This document shows positions 43,776 through 52,764 of a stretch of DNA of 64,000 nt, piece by piece. Source of the stretch: Chitinophagales bacterium (GTDB lineage: Bacteria > Bacteroidota > Bacteroidia > Chitinophagales > CAIOSU01); assembly GCA_018401955.1 (NCBI GenBank), contig JAGYJT010000010.1, positions 25,609 through 89,608 on the forward strand, in the 5' to 3' direction. Both the position numbers and the translations under genes were made by a program. The notes beneath the pieces were generated by a model that saw only the letters and a program-made list of their open reading frames with translations, was not told where the DNA came from and searched no databases. How positions within the stretch are numbered: position 1 is the first letter of the stretch; the number at the start of each line of letters is the position of its first letter.

Positions 43776-45650
43776 TTGCTACAACTTTGTTTGTTGATTT
43801 GCTGCTTGGGATTGAACAGCCTATATGCTCAAAATACCGACTTGTTGGTATTAAACAACGGGTTTAAAAAGGAGTATCTTGATGTAATAATTAAGGCATA
43901 CAGGGATAGCACGCATCAAGTTACCGTTCACGAGCTTTTATCAGGCGGGCATAATGCAGTACCTAATGACATAAAAAGCCCGGGCAATATGCTCAACATG
44001 GGCTATAGCCGCGACTCTTGGTGGCTAAATTGGACCCTGCTAAACAATACCCCGCAAACACAATACTTAACCTTACTGCTAGGCAGCGGTATCATTAGCC
44101 ATGCGCAGCTATACCTTGTATATGATAGCATGGGTGTGCAGGTTATTGATTCGTTACCCGCCATCGGGCTTTCGCACCCATACCAACCCCAGCACTACGA
44201 AAGTAAAGGTTGGAACTATGGGATAAATTTACCCCCCGGCAAACCCTTTACGTGCTGGCTAAACATTAGAAATGATGTAGCCTCCCTACGAACCACCATA
44301 CAACTTTGGAACAACAGTGCCCTAACAAACCACCTTAACCATTTTAACATGAGCTGGGGTGTTTTTTTCGGTATTCTGCTGCTTACCCTAATGGGTTCGT
44401 TGGCCGTTTTTATTGCAACAAGGCAAAGGGTGTTTTTTTATTATGCATGCTACATAGTTTCTATTGTAATGCTTAGCAGCGTTTCGCTGGGGTTGCACAT
44501 AACAATTTTGCAATGCAACGATCATTTTTTGGCGCATTGCTATGTGTTTTTATCTAGCGCCCTCGCAATTGTTACCATGTTACTGTTTAGTAAAATCTAT
44601 CTCGATTTCAACAATTGGGCACCCATGCTCAATCACTTGGTTTATCTCAATGTTGCTGTGGTGTTTATAATGGCAATAATGTGGTTTTTTTGGCCCACTA
44701 ATTGGGAAGTTTCAAAATGGCTGATTCATGTATTTACTTTTTTACCGCTAGCCACTTTACTTACTATACTTGGCAGGGTACTATTACAAAACCCTATACC
44801 GTTACAGCACAAACTTTATTTGGTTGCTTTTTCGCCATTAATTATCCTTTCCGTGGGCATTGCTTTGCGCAACAATGGGCTGATAGGGCACACGGTTTTA
44901 TTCGACCTTAGAATGCCCGTATCTTTTGCGTTCGAAGCCGTGGTTTTTTCCTATGCATTGGCCCTGCGCATACGTGATATGCGAAACGAGCGAGAATCAT
45001 TACTGCAAAGGGTAAACATACAGCAGCGCAAAAGCTTTAAAGCGGTAATAGAAGCGACCGAAAAAGAACGCAAGCGAGTAGCCGAAGACTTGCATGATGG
45101 GCTGGGGCAGCTATTATCCACGGCAAAACTTAACCTCACAGCTATTGAAGGACAAGAAGATACCGAAGAGTACAAAAACCTTAACACCTCCATTAGCTTG
45201 CTTGATGAAGCTTGCCAAGAGGTGCGCCACATATCACATAACATGATGCCGGGTACCCTCATCCGTTTGGGGCTGGTTTCGGCAGTACGAGAACAAGCTA
45301 GAAAAATTAATGAGAGTGGTAAAATATTGGTAACCGTTGCAGTTTCTGGATTTGAAAACCGTATGGACGAAGCCCGCGAAATTGCCATATACCGCGTAAT
45401 GCAAGAACTACTGAACAATGCCATACGATACTCCAATGCATCGGATATTGAGATAAAACTGGAACAACAGGCGGATGGTTATCTTTTTACGATAAGCGAT
45501 AATGGGCAGGGGTTTGACCCGCGATTATTGGAGAAAAGCAAGGGCATCGGTTGGCGCAATATCCAGTCGCGTATTGATCTACTGCAAGGCAACATCGACC
45601 TTAAAACTGCCCCGGGCAAAGGCACCGTGCTAAATATTTGGATACCATAG
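43776..45650 (+). CDS. 7TM (DISM-type) sensor histidine kinase, HisKA_3 class
   Basis: About 624 residues. An N-terminal secreted sensor domain of DISMED2 type (about 20-170) is followed by seven membrane helices of the 7TMR-DISM type (about 190-400). A HisKA_3 dimerisation helix has the phospho-acceptor His440 (KRVAEDLHDGLGQLLSTAKL), and the ATPase domain ends in TISDNGQGFDPRLLEKSKGIGWRNIQSRI. No ATG opens the frame: the TTG at 43776 or an ACG at 43764 (TKAKLLQLCLLICCLGLNSLYA) must start it, and only the latter gives a normal positively charged signal peptide. It shares its reading frame with the mutase and follows it by a few codons. No LuxR-type response regulator is adjacent. Confidence 0.85.
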   Translation: MLQLCLLICCLGLNSLYAQNTDLLVLNNGFKKEYLDVIIKAYRDSTHQVTVHELLSGGHNAVPNDIKSPGNMLNMGYSRDSWWLNWTLLNNTPQTQYLTLLLGSGIISHAQLYLVYDSMGVQVIDSLPAIGLSHPYQPQHYESKGWNYGINLPPGKPFTCWLNIRNDVASLRTTIQLWNNSALTNHLNHFNMSWGVFFGILLLTLMGSLAVFIATRQRVFFYYACYIVSIVMLSSVSLGLHITILQCNDHFLAHCYVFLSSALAIVTMLLFSKIYLDFNNWAPMLNHLVYLNVAVVFIMAIMWFFWPTNWEVSKWLIHVFTFLPLATLLTILGRVLLQNPIPLQHKLYLVAFSPLIILSVGIALRNNGLIGHTVLFDLRMPVSFAFEAVVFSYALALRIRDMRNERESLLQRVNIQQRKSFKAVIEATEKERKRVAEDLHDGLGQLLSTAKLNLTAIEGQEDTEEYKNLNTSISLLDEACQEVRHISHNMMPGTLIRLGLVSAVREQARKINESGKILVTVAVSGFENRMDEAREIAIYRVMQELLNNAIRYSNASDIEIKLEQQADGYLFTISDNGQGFDPRLLEKSKGIGWRNIQSRIDLLQGNIDLKTAPGKGTVLNIWIP

Positions 45651-45707
45651 TATTGGGCACTCAAATACCTACCATATTGTTATCTTAGAACAACAAACTG
45701 CCACCCC

Positions 45708-46172
45708 ATGACCCCGAACGAAGACCTAATCCATCATTTCTACACCTCGTTTCAGCAAAAGGATTACCGAGGCATGCAGGAATGCTATGCCGACAATGCC
45801 ACCTTTAGCGATTCGGTTTTCGTTAATCTTAATGCAGCGCAAGTGCGGGCTATGTGGCAAATGCTTGTTAGTCGTGGCAAAGATTTGGAGCTAGAGTTTA
45901 AAGTTTTGTCATCCAAAGGCAACCATGTAAATGCCGAGTGGATAGCTCATTACACCTTTGGTGCTACCAAACGCAAAGTGCGCAACCATATTAAAGCCCA
46001 ATTTGAAATTACCGATGGCAAAATCGTAAAACACGTTGACCAATTCGATTTTTACACTTGGAGCAAACAAGCACTGGGCACACCTGGGCTACTGCTGGGC
46101 TGGACTCCCTTTCTGCGAAACAAAGTGCGCAAAACGGCCATGAAGGGATTGGCTGATTTTATGGGGCGGTAA
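45708..46172 (+). CDS. NTF2/SnoaL-like protein
   Basis: 154 residues. It has the cone-shaped NTF2 fold pattern: NEDLIHHFYTSFQQKDYRGMQECYADNATFSDSVF, a central beta-sheet (LELEFKVLSSKGNHVNAEWIAHYTFG) and a FEITDGKIVKHVDQFDFYTWSKQAL end. Members are polyketide cyclases, isomerases or binding proteins; no catalytic residue set can be assigned here. Probably its own transcript. Confidence 0.8.
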   Translation: MTPNEDLIHHFYTSFQQKDYRGMQECYADNATFSDSVFVNLNAAQVRAMWQMLVSRGKDLELEFKVLSSKGNHVNAEWIAHYTFGATKRKVRNHIKAQFEITDGKIVKHVDQFDFYTWSKQALGTPGLLLGWTPFLRNKVRKTAMKGLADFMGR

Positions 46173-46190
46173 GGCTAGCTAAAGTTGCTG

Positions 46191-46316
46191 TTTGCAGCAT
46201 AATGGACAAAAATGAGGCTGCTCTATGTAAGATTTGTTCTAGTAGTATTTTTTGCGCTCGTTGCGTAACCCTATTTGTACGTTGCATTTAACTACTAAGC
46301 GTTGCTATGCTGCAAA
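46191..46316. repeat. Intergenic inverted repeat
   Basis: TTTGCAGCATA at 46191-46201 is repeated in inverted form at 46306-46316 (TATGCTGCAAA). The 210-base gap between the NTF2 gene and the membrane protein at 46383 has no gene, and this is the only structure seen in it. Confidence 0.45.
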
Positions 46317-46382
46317 CCGCGCGAAAATTGCATCTGGGTAGGTAAAAAGTACATAAGCTTTACAAAACGTCTCCAACGCTCA

Positions 46383-47615
46383 CTATTCCATCACCTTTCT
46401 ACCAGCTAAAAGAGGCAACAACATAAACGGGATGGCCAAACTACGGTATCTAAAAATAGCACCTACATTGGGTACAATCAATCCTATAAGCACCAATAGC
46501 ATCAACCCAAAAAACAGCGCCGTAAGCAACGGGGGTTTTTCTAACAATGGTTTACGGATACTAACCAATCCAAACACAAACAACAGCAAAAACCAGGCAT
46601 GGTCTATTATGGCAAGCCAATGTACATAGCTGCCAGATGAAAGGCCAAATGGGGCAATAATTTGATTGTATAAAGCATGTGGCACATTTTTGGCCAAACC
46701 TATTAATGATGGCTCCATGGCCGGCAGTGGTATATTGCTGTTGCCGGCGCTAAGTGCCGTAAATTGCTGTTGTTTATTAATAATTTGGCTTAGCACCGTT
46801 TGGTTATTGTTTAGCGGAACGTAGCTACCGACAATTAGCGTAAAAGCAATGATAGCAAGGTAAATATTTATGCGTCCTGTATCAAAAACGGGGCTTAAAA
46901 TTTGGGCAAACAATAGTGGCAATAATAGCAGCACCAAAAAGTCGCGGATTAAAAAGGTGCCTGCCAAGCCAAGCAGCACCCAAAGCATATACTTGGGCAG
47001 CCACCCTACCAAATAAATACGCGACATGCCATACAGGGTAAGCGATACAGTGAAAAGAGCCATGGCCTCTTTGTGTATGCCCGAGGTCCAGAACAATACC
47101 GAAGGAACTGCAAGCAGCGCGCCCAGCACCAGCCAATGGTTACTAATAAGGGGCTTAAATGTTTTGTAGGAAAGCAAAATGCCGCAATAGGATAAAAAGG
47201 CCATCAATACGGCATTGGCCCAGCTATTGCCCCATGTAAAAAGGTTTGCAATAGCATTAAACCGCACTACGGTGTAAGCACTTGTATCTGTAAAATAGCC
47301 CATTGCATCTACTTGCGGGGTAATCCATGGCGTTATTTCGGTTCCATTTGGCCCAAAGGCTAGCCGCAAATATTTCAAAGGGTCTTCGGTGAGCGTGCTA
47401 AAAATGATTTTTCCATCGCGAAGATAGCGCAGTGTGTCTCCACCGTTGTACAAGTTAGTGTGAGCCTCAATATAAAGGATACCCAAAATGCATTTTACTG
47501 CCAATAAAGCCATCCATACCCATGCGGGTATGCCCTCGCCCCTAAATAGTTTTACCCGCCATACCAAAATAACGAGTAGCAAGGTGTAGAGTATCGGTAG
47601 TAAAATAGAAGGCAT
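46383..47615 (-). CDS. Polytopic membrane protein of unknown function
   Basis: 410 residues with about ten to twelve membrane helices, starting PSILLPILYTLLLVILVWRVKLF. A conserved-looking loop is TNLYNGGDTLRYLRDGKIIFSTLTEDPLKYLRLAFG, and there are further helices to the end (MLLVLIGLIVPNVGAIFRYRSLAIPFMLLPLLAG). It resembles the polymerase/ligase-like or EpsG-type integral proteins of surface-polysaccharide loci, but no glycosyltransferase lies near and I cannot assign it. Monocistronic on the minus strand. Confidence 0.6.
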   Translation of the reverse strand: MPSILLPILYTLLLVILVWRVKLFRGEGIPAWVWMALLAVKCILGILYIEAHTNLYNGGDTLRYLRDGKIIFSTLTEDPLKYLRLAFGPNGTEITPWITPQVDAMGYFTDTSAYTVVRFNAIANLFTWGNSWANAVLMAFLSYCGILLSYKTFKPLISNHWLVLGALLAVPSVLFWTSGIHKEAMALFTVSLTLYGMSRIYLVGWLPKYMLWVLLGLAGTFLIRDFLVLLLLPLLFAQILSPVFDTGRINIYLAIIAFTLIVGSYVPLNNNQTVLSQIINKQQQFTALSAGNSNIPLPAMEPSLIGLAKNVPHALYNQIIAPFGLSSGSYVHWLAIIDHAWFLLLFVFGLVSIRKPLLEKPPLLTALFFGLMLLVLIGLIVPNVGAIFRYRSLAIPFMLLPLLAGRKVME

Positions 47616-47623
47616 TTATGCTA

Positions 47624-47637
47624 GTATCAAGTATCAA
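47624..47637 (-). repeat. Heptamer repeat (TTGATAC type), 2 units
   Basis: GTATCAA twice in phase, the reverse complement of the TTGATAC tandem at 13158-13185. Confidence 0.6.
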
Positions 47638-47739
47638 ATAGTAAGTGGTAAGACAAATATAGCTATGTAATACGAAGTGAATGTCAGGAGGAGTTAAAAA
47701 AGGCGGTATGCCGAGTTGATATGGCCAATATTATGGGCC

Positions 47740-47782
47740 ACCCCAACGGGGTTACATCATTAGCATGGGGCCTTCCCCCATG
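47740..47782 (+). repeat. Two-hairpin intergenic repeat, copy 3
   Basis: ACCCCaacGGGGT (47740-47752), a spacer, then CATGGGG ccttC CCCCATG (47764-47782). Same architecture as 23321-23364 and 23391-23435. Confidence 0.55.
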
Positions 47783-47805
47783 TACACTGCACAATGTTAT
47801 CAAAC

Positions 47806-47841
47806 AAAAAAAGCCGCTCCGTTTACACGAAGCAGCTTTTT
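47806..47841 (-). terminator. Intrinsic terminator of rpmE
   Basis: Stem GCCGCTCCG/CGAAGCAGC (47813-47821 and 47828-47836) with flanking A and T runs, just after the L31 stop on the minus strand. Two mismatched pairs are present in the stem. Confidence 0.6.
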
Positions 47842-47861
47842 GTATAATGATAACAGCAGAA

Positions 47862-48110
47862 TTACTTCTTGCCGTATTTCTTTTGGAACTTCTCGATACG
47901 ACCAGCAGTATCGATGAACATCATCTTACCAGTGAAAAATGGGTGTGACTTGTCAGAAATCTCCAAGCGCACAACAGGGTATTCGTTACCGTCTTCCCAT
48001 TTAGTAGTCTCGCGAGAGTTAATGGTAGAGCGGGTTAGGAAAGAATATCCTGCAGATATATCTTCAAATACCACAAAACGGTATGATGATGGGTGGATGT
48101 CTTTTTTCAT
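47862..48110 (-). CDS. rpmE2: 50S ribosomal protein L31, type B
   Basis: 82 residues of the type B (long, zinc-independent) L31. It opens [30 protein letters not shown] and lacks the CxxC metal site of the type A form. The family's [33 protein letters not shown] is intact. Bacteroidota usually have this form as their normal L31. It has its own promoter and terminator. Confidence 0.95.
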   Translation of the reverse strand: MKKDIHPSSYRFVVFEDISAGYSFLTRSTINSRETTKWEDGNEYPVVRLEISDKSHPFFTGKMMFIDTAGRIEKFQKKYGKK

Positions 48111-48132
48111 TACTCGATTCTTTTAAGGACTG

Positions 48133-48163
48133 CAAATATAGCGCCTTTTACTTAAAAAATCAA
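48133..48163 (-). promoter_or_regulatory. Promoter of the L31 gene
   Basis: On the minus strand TTG, 20 bases, TATATTTG: a very good Bacteroidota -33/-7 match, 22 bases before the start codon. Confidence 0.65.
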
Positions 48164-48334
48164 TTCGGCTGCACTTTTTTGTTGAGAGGTAACATCAAAG
48201 GTAAATTTCTTACGCAGATTTTGAATGCTTAATAGATACTAGTTACTTATTACTGCTAAATTAGCAGCAATACGGCATTTGAACTTTATGCGCTTGGCCG
48301 CTACTTATATTTATAGGACTATACGTAACCCACT

Positions 48335-49624
48335 ATGAAATACGAACGAATCAACCCAGAACTTTTTAGCTACAACCGCGAACGCTTCAAGGCGCAGTTG
48401 AAGAGCAATTCTATAGCTATTTTCCACTCAAGCGATATTATGCCGATGAGTGCCGATGCTAGTTTTCCTTTTCGCCAAAACCCCGATTTGTTTTATCTAA
48501 CGGGTATTGACCAAGAGGAAACCACCCTGATATTGTTTCCTGATGCACCGGTTGACGCTTATAAGGAGATGTTATTTATCCGCCGTACTAATGATGTGAT
48601 AGCAGTGTGGGAAGGGGAGAAGCTTACCCCTGAGCAGGCCAAAGAAATTTCGGGTATGAAGAATATTTACATGGCCGACGAGTTTGATACCATGCTTAAG
48701 GTATTGATGAACCATGCAGAACACGTGTACCTAAACCTTAACGAGCACGACCGCAGCAGCAGTGGCTTGGAGTATAAAGACCTAAGGTTTGCCAATGAGC
48801 TGCGGCAGCGTTTTCCGTTGCACAATTATAAGCGCTCGGCACCCATCATGCAGGATTTGAGGGCCATTAAATCGGATATTGAGATTGCACTAATGCAGCA
48901 CTCTTGCAATATTACCGAGAAGGCTTTCCGTAGGGTACTTAAGTTTGTAAAGCCAGGCGTAAAAGAATATGAAATTGAGGCCGAGATAATGCACGAGTTT
49001 TTGCGCAACGGCGCTACCGACTATGCTTACCACCCCATTATTGCCAGCGGCAAGGATAGCTGCATATTGCACTACGACAAAAACAATAAGGTTTGCCAAG
49101 ATGGCGAGGTATTGCTATTTGATTTTGGTTGCAAATATGCCAGCTACGATAGCGATATGAGCCGCACCATACCAGTAAACGGCCGTTTTACCCAGCGCCA
49201 AAAGGATGTTTATAATGCGGTGTTGCGCACCATGCGCCATGCCATCACATTGCTTACGCCAGGTACATTGATAGAGGAGTACCACAAGGAGGTCGGTAAA
49301 TTTATTACCAGCGAAATGATAGATTTGGGCTTGTTTACCAAAGCCGAAGTTGAGGCGCAAGACCCTAAAAAGCCATTGTACAAAAAGTACTTTATGCACG
49401 GCACATCGCACTTTATTGGGCTTAATACCCATGATGTGGGCGATAGGTACAGTCCGTTAAAAGCAGGCATGGTACTTACCTGCGAGCCAGGTATTTATAT
49501 TCCTCAAGAGCGCATCGGCATCCGTTTAGAGAACGACATACTGTTAAGCCACGAAGGCCCTGTTGATTTAATGGCCAACATACCCGTTGAAGCTGACGAG
49601 ATTGAGGAATTGATGAACAGTTGA
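48335..49624 (+). CDS. pepP: Xaa-Pro aminopeptidase (AMP_N/M24B family)
   Basis: 429 residues. The N-terminal AMP_N domain (about 1-130, SYNRERFKAQLKSNSIAIFHSSD) precedes a pita-bread metallopeptidase domain. The metal ligands are visible: Asp pair in LLFDFGCKYASYDSDMSR, His in MHGTSHFIGLNTHDVG, Glu in LTCEPGIYI and Glu in GIRLENDILL. It removes N-terminal residues linked to proline. Monocistronic, with a terminator at 49684. Confidence 0.95.
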   Translation: MKYERINPELFSYNRERFKAQLKSNSIAIFHSSDIMPMSADASFPFRQNPDLFYLTGIDQEETTLILFPDAPVDAYKEMLFIRRTNDVIAVWEGEKLTPEQAKEISGMKNIYMADEFDTMLKVLMNHAEHVYLNLNEHDRSSSGLEYKDLRFANELRQRFPLHNYKRSAPIMQDLRAIKSDIEIALMQHSCNITEKAFRRVLKFVKPGVKEYEIEAEIMHEFLRNGATDYAYHPIIASGKDSCILHYDKNNKVCQDGEVLLFDFGCKYASYDSDMSRTIPVNGRFTQRQKDVYNAVLRTMRHAITLLTPGTLIEEYHKEVGKFITSEMIDLGLFTKAEVEAQDPKKPLYKKYFMHGTSHFIGLNTHDVGDRYSPLKAGMVLTCEPGIYIPQERIGIRLENDILLSHEGPVDLMANIPVEADEIEELMNS

Positions 49625-49628
49625 GAGT

Positions 49629-49655
49629 CCATGGTCGATGGACCATGGTCCATGG
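49629..49655. repeat. CCATGG-rich palindromic repeat
   Basis: Overlapping copies of ATGGTCCATGG and its reverse complement in both orientations, directly after pepP. Related pieces occur at about 13128-13139 and 49771-49787. Confidence 0.5.
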
Positions 49656-49683
49656 CAAATATAGTAATCAGATGATACCCGAA

Positions 49684-49711
49684 GGCTCACTTAAAAGGTG
49701 GGCCTTTTTTT
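49684..49711 (+). terminator. Intrinsic terminator after pepP
   Basis: Stem GGCTCAC/GTGGGCC (with one G-T pair) followed by a run of seven T. Confidence 0.65.
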
Positions 49712-49794
49712 GATTTATATTGAGAAATTAACTGATGACTATACTCAAAACCCAATAGGTCATTTAATACCATGGACCATGGTCCAAATAACAC

Positions 49795-50589
49795 TCAAGT
49801 TACCTTCGCCTTAGCCAATACTTTGGCAAACAGGGTAGGGAAGAACCTTTTGAGATAAACAGCCCAAGTTTCGCCTTTACCAATATATACTTCTAGTTTG
49901 CCATTACTGATGGCACGTACCATTTGGCGTGCTGCTACATCGGGCTGCAAGCCAGCTGCCGTTTTGGTATCCATGCTGTTCTGCTTGCTGCCATCGCCCG
50001 TAAGCGCGTTTACCGATACATTGGTAGCAATATAGCCTGGGCAAATAATGGTAACACCGATGTTATCTTTGGTCAGTTCGGCGCGCAGACTATCAAAAAA
50101 ACCGTGCAGCGCATGCTTGCTGGCCGAGTAGCCAGAGCGCAGCGGCGAACCAATAATACCCACTAAACTGGTTATTACCACAAACTGCCCGGCTTTACGG
50201 CCTAAAAAGTGTGGTAGCAGGGTTTTGGTTAAGGCTACGGTACCCAGGTAGTTTACCTCCATCAACTTACGATCAACATCCACGCTGGTATCTTTAGCTA
50301 ATGAACGTTGGCTAATACCAGCGTTATGCACCATTACATCTACCTGACCGAAAAAGGCTAGTGCTTCGTTGGTTTTGGCCGCAAATGTATCAGCAGTGGC
50401 AAGGTCGAGGGTAAGTACCTGTACTTTACTTGGGTCGGGGCATTGCTCTTGAACCCGCTCCAATTCATCCACCCGTCGGGCAGAAATAATCAGGTTGGCC
50501 CCCTGCTTGGCAAATTCGTAGGTCAAAGCCTCCCCAATACCTGATGAGGCACCCGTTATCCAAACCGTTTTGTTGGTGTAGCTACCCAT
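49795..50589 (-). CDS. Short-chain dehydrogenase/reductase
   Basis: 264 residues, classical SDR. NAD(P)-binding TGASSGIGEALTYE (about 11-24), NAG in MVHNAGIS, the catalytic Ser in VITSLVGIIGSPLRSG and the YxxxK pair in YSASKHAL (about 155-159). The C-terminal LKRFFPTLFAKVLAKAKV recalls the membrane-associated DHRS7-like subset. The substrate is unknown. It abuts the DoxX gene (one base), so the two form an operon. Confidence 0.9.
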   Translation of the reverse strand: MGSYTNKTVWITGASSGIGEALTYEFAKQGANLIISARRVDELERVQEQCPDPSKVQVLTLDLATADTFAAKTNEALAFFGQVDVMVHNAGISQRSLAKDTSVDVDRKLMEVNYLGTVALTKTLLPHFLGRKAGQFVVITSLVGIIGSPLRSGYSASKHALHGFFDSLRAELTKDNIGVTIICPGYIATNVSVNALTGDGSKQNSMDTKTAAGLQPDVAARQMVRAISNGKLEVYIGKGETWAVYLKRFFPTLFAKVLAKAKVT

Positions 50590-50590
50590 A

Positions 50591-50971
50591 TTATTGGGCT
50601 TTGGCTATTTTGCCATCTATGCTCGTACCGCCTGGCCCATGGGCCAATAGCATTAGCAGTGCCGCCACTAAGCCAGCATTTTTGTACAACGAGGTATCCG
50701 CCAAATCCATATGGAAGAGCAGGGTGGTGGGTACTATAAACAGCAAGAGCAAAAACACACCTACACGTGTTTGGTAGCCCAAGAGCACAAGTAGGCTGCC
50801 GAGTAGTAAAAAGGCAATAGCGCCATACATAAACAGCTCGGTTTGGAACTCAATGCCAACCTTCCGCATTTTTTCAACGGTGCCGGCGGGGTCCCCTATT
50901 TTATGCACTGCTGAATAAATGAAGATGGGCACGATAAGCAATCGACTAAATAGCGGAAGTATGTGGTTCAT
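50591..50971 (-). CDS. DoxX-family membrane protein
   Basis: 126 residues with four membrane helices, the typical size of DoxX-like proteins. It starts ILPLFSRLLIVPIFIYSAVHKIGDPAGTVEKMRKVGI and ends with helix pairs (LFMYGAIAFLLLGSLLVLLGYQTRVGVFLLLLFIVPTTLLFH). DoxX relatives take part in quinone-linked or redox-related membrane processes. It is the first gene of an operon with the SDR. Confidence 0.85.
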   Translation of the reverse strand: MNHILPLFSRLLIVPIFIYSAVHKIGDPAGTVEKMRKVGIEFQTELFMYGAIAFLLLGSLLVLLGYQTRVGVFLLLLFIVPTTLLFHMDLADTSLYKNAGLVAALLMLLAHGPGGTSIDGKIAKAQ

Positions 50972-51018
50972 AGCAGATGGTGATTATAGCATCTAATATA
51001 GGGCTTTTTGTGAATTAA

Positions 51019-51046
51019 GACACAAGACGCAAGACACAAGATATAA
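51019..51046 (+). repeat. Heptamer repeat (GACACAA type), 4 units
   Basis: GACACAA, GACGCAA, GACACAA, GATATAA in perfect phase, inside the 206-base gap before the PPK2 gene. A GTAC-rich repeat also lies at about 51144-51162. Confidence 0.65.
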
Positions 51047-51177
51047 GACAGAAAATAGCGCAAAGCGTATATTTAATGCATATACACTTTACAATTGTTA
51101 CCTTTAAACCATGCCCAGTGCATAGTGCTTTTAAAGTCAAACAATCGTACTTCGTACCTCAAAAATTGTAAATTGAA

Positions 51178-51906
51178 ATGATCGACCTCGATAATTTGTC
51201 CTCTATACCGCCATCAGGCGCCAATAAGGCCGTGAGCAAAGAGCACCTTAAAGCCCTCCGCAAAGAGTTGTTTGATTTACAAAACGTGTTTTATGCCGAT
51301 GGCAGATATGGACTTTTGATTGTGCTGCAGGGCATGGATGCCTCGGGCAAAGACGGGGTTTGCAGGCATGTAATAAGCTCCATGAACCTCATGGGTGTGC
51401 AGGTTAAGGCTTTTAAAAAACCAACCGAAGCCGAACGCCAGCACGACTTTTTATGGCGCATATATCCTCATTTCCCGCCGAGGGGCATGATACAAGTGTT
51501 TAACCGTTCTTATTACGAAGATGTGCTAGTGCCTACCGTTGAGGGCACTGCTAGCAGCGAGGTATTGGCGCATCGGTACAGACTGATTGATACCATTGAG
51601 CGCCACCTTAACATAAACAACATACACGTGCTCAAGTTTTACCTGCACATCTCGCGCGAAGAGCAGGATGAACGTATTGCCGAGCGCAAAACCCTGCCTC
51701 ACAAAAAATGGAAGTATGATACTGCCGACGAGATAAGCGATGCCAAGTGGCACCACTACCGCCAAACCTATGAGAAATTGCTCAACGACTGTAGCGATAA
51801 CCCATGGCACATAATACCCGCTGATAAGCGCTGGTACCGAAACGAGCAAGTAGCCTTAGTGCTCCGCGACCATTTGAAAGGTCTAGATTTGAAGTATCCG
51901 GGTTAA
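51178..51906 (+). CDS. ppk2: Polyphosphate kinase 2 family protein
   Basis: 242 residues. Walker A is in VLQGMDASGKDGVCRHVISSMN (about 52-74). The lid/Walker B region shows RGMIQVFNRSYYEDVLVPTVEG, and the family's ILHISREEQ-like KFYLHISREEQDERIAERK is followed by DTADEISDAKWHHYRQTYEKLLNDCSDNPWHIIPADKRWYRNEQVA. It phosphorylates nucleoside mono- or diphosphates with polyphosphate. It begins a run of plus-strand genes with the phosphatase and tRNA-binding gene. Confidence 0.93.
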   Translation: MIDLDNLSSIPPSGANKAVSKEHLKALRKELFDLQNVFYADGRYGLLIVLQGMDASGKDGVCRHVISSMNLMGVQVKAFKKPTEAERQHDFLWRIYPHFPPRGMIQVFNRSYYEDVLVPTVEGTASSEVLAHRYRLIDTIERHLNINNIHVLKFYLHISREEQDERIAERKTLPHKKWKYDTADEISDAKWHHYRQTYEKLLNDCSDNPWHIIPADKRWYRNEQVALVLRDHLKGLDLKYPG

Positions 51907-51952
51907 CCTAATTCAAAATTTAAGATTCAAAATTGAAAATTGTCTTTTTGCA

Positions 51953-52762
51953 ATGAACCAACACATTAATAGTATATACACTTCCGCAGCTGAACTAGTA
52001 TTGAAAGCCGGTCAGTTTATCCGCCAAGAGAGTAGCCACCGAGAGGACATATTAATTGAGGAGAAAGACCTGAATAGCCTGGTGAGTTACGTTGATAAAC
52101 AGGCCGAGATAATGCTGGTGGAGGGCTTGCTGAAGCTGATACCCGATGCGGGCCTCATTACCGAGGAAGACACCACCGACATTACCGGCCGCGAGTGGGA
52201 GTGGATTATAGACCCGCTGGATGGCACCACCAACTTCCTGCACGACATACCGGCATACTCCGTGAGCGTGGGCCTTAGGCACAACGAGCAATTGGTGATG
52301 GGCTTTGTGTACGAGGTAAACCGCGCCGAGCTGTTTAGTGCCCTTAAAGGCGATGGCGCCAAAATGAACAACCGTGCCATTTCGGTGTCCAAGCGCACGC
52401 CCTTGTCCAATGGGTTGATGGCAACGGGTTTCCCTTACACCGATTTTAGCGGCATGGATGCCTATATGGATAGCCTGCGCCACTTGATGCAGTGCTGCCG
52501 TGGCCTGCGCCGCATGGGCAGTGCCGCCGTTGATTTGGCGTATGTGGCCAATGGCCGCTTTGATGGCTTCTTTGAGCACGGCCTCAACCCGTGGGATGTG
52601 GCTGGCGGCATCATCATCATCCAAGAAGCGGGTGGCATTGTTACCGACTTTGGCGGTGGCAGCGACTACCTGTTTGGCCGCCAGATAATTGCCAGTAGCC
52701 CACAGATACACAATGAGCTGATTGAGTGCGTGGGCAAGCGGTTTATACAACACAGTAAGTAG
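51953..52762 (+). CDS. Inositol-1-monophosphatase-family phosphatase
   Basis: 269 residues. Metal-site motifs are all present: Glu in LITEEDTTD, the core WIIDPLDGTTNFLHDIPAYSVSVGL and WDVAGGIIIIQEAGG. It could act on inositol phosphate, like SuhB, or on other sugar phosphates or PAP. It follows the PPK2 gene by 46 bases and is two bases from the CsaA-like gene. Confidence 0.93.
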   Translation: MNQHINSIYTSAAELVLKAGQFIRQESSHREDILIEEKDLNSLVSYVDKQAEIMLVEGLLKLIPDAGLITEEDTTDITGREWEWIIDPLDGTTNFLHDIPAYSVSVGLRHNEQLVMGFVYEVNRAELFSALKGDGAKMNNRAISVSKRTPLSNGLMATGFPYTDFSGMDAYMDSLRHLMQCCRGLRRMGSAAVDLAYVANGRFDGFFEHGLNPWDVAGGIIIIQEAGGIVTDFGGGSDYLFGRQIIASSPQIHNELIECVGKRFIQHSK

Positions 52763-52764
52763 GT

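Noticed and set aside
52052..52753. 233-residue minus-strand frame antisense to the inositol monophosphatase gene
   Set aside because: The plus-strand product has all catalytic motifs; the antisense translation is low-complexity His/Ala/Val-rich with no recognisable domain.
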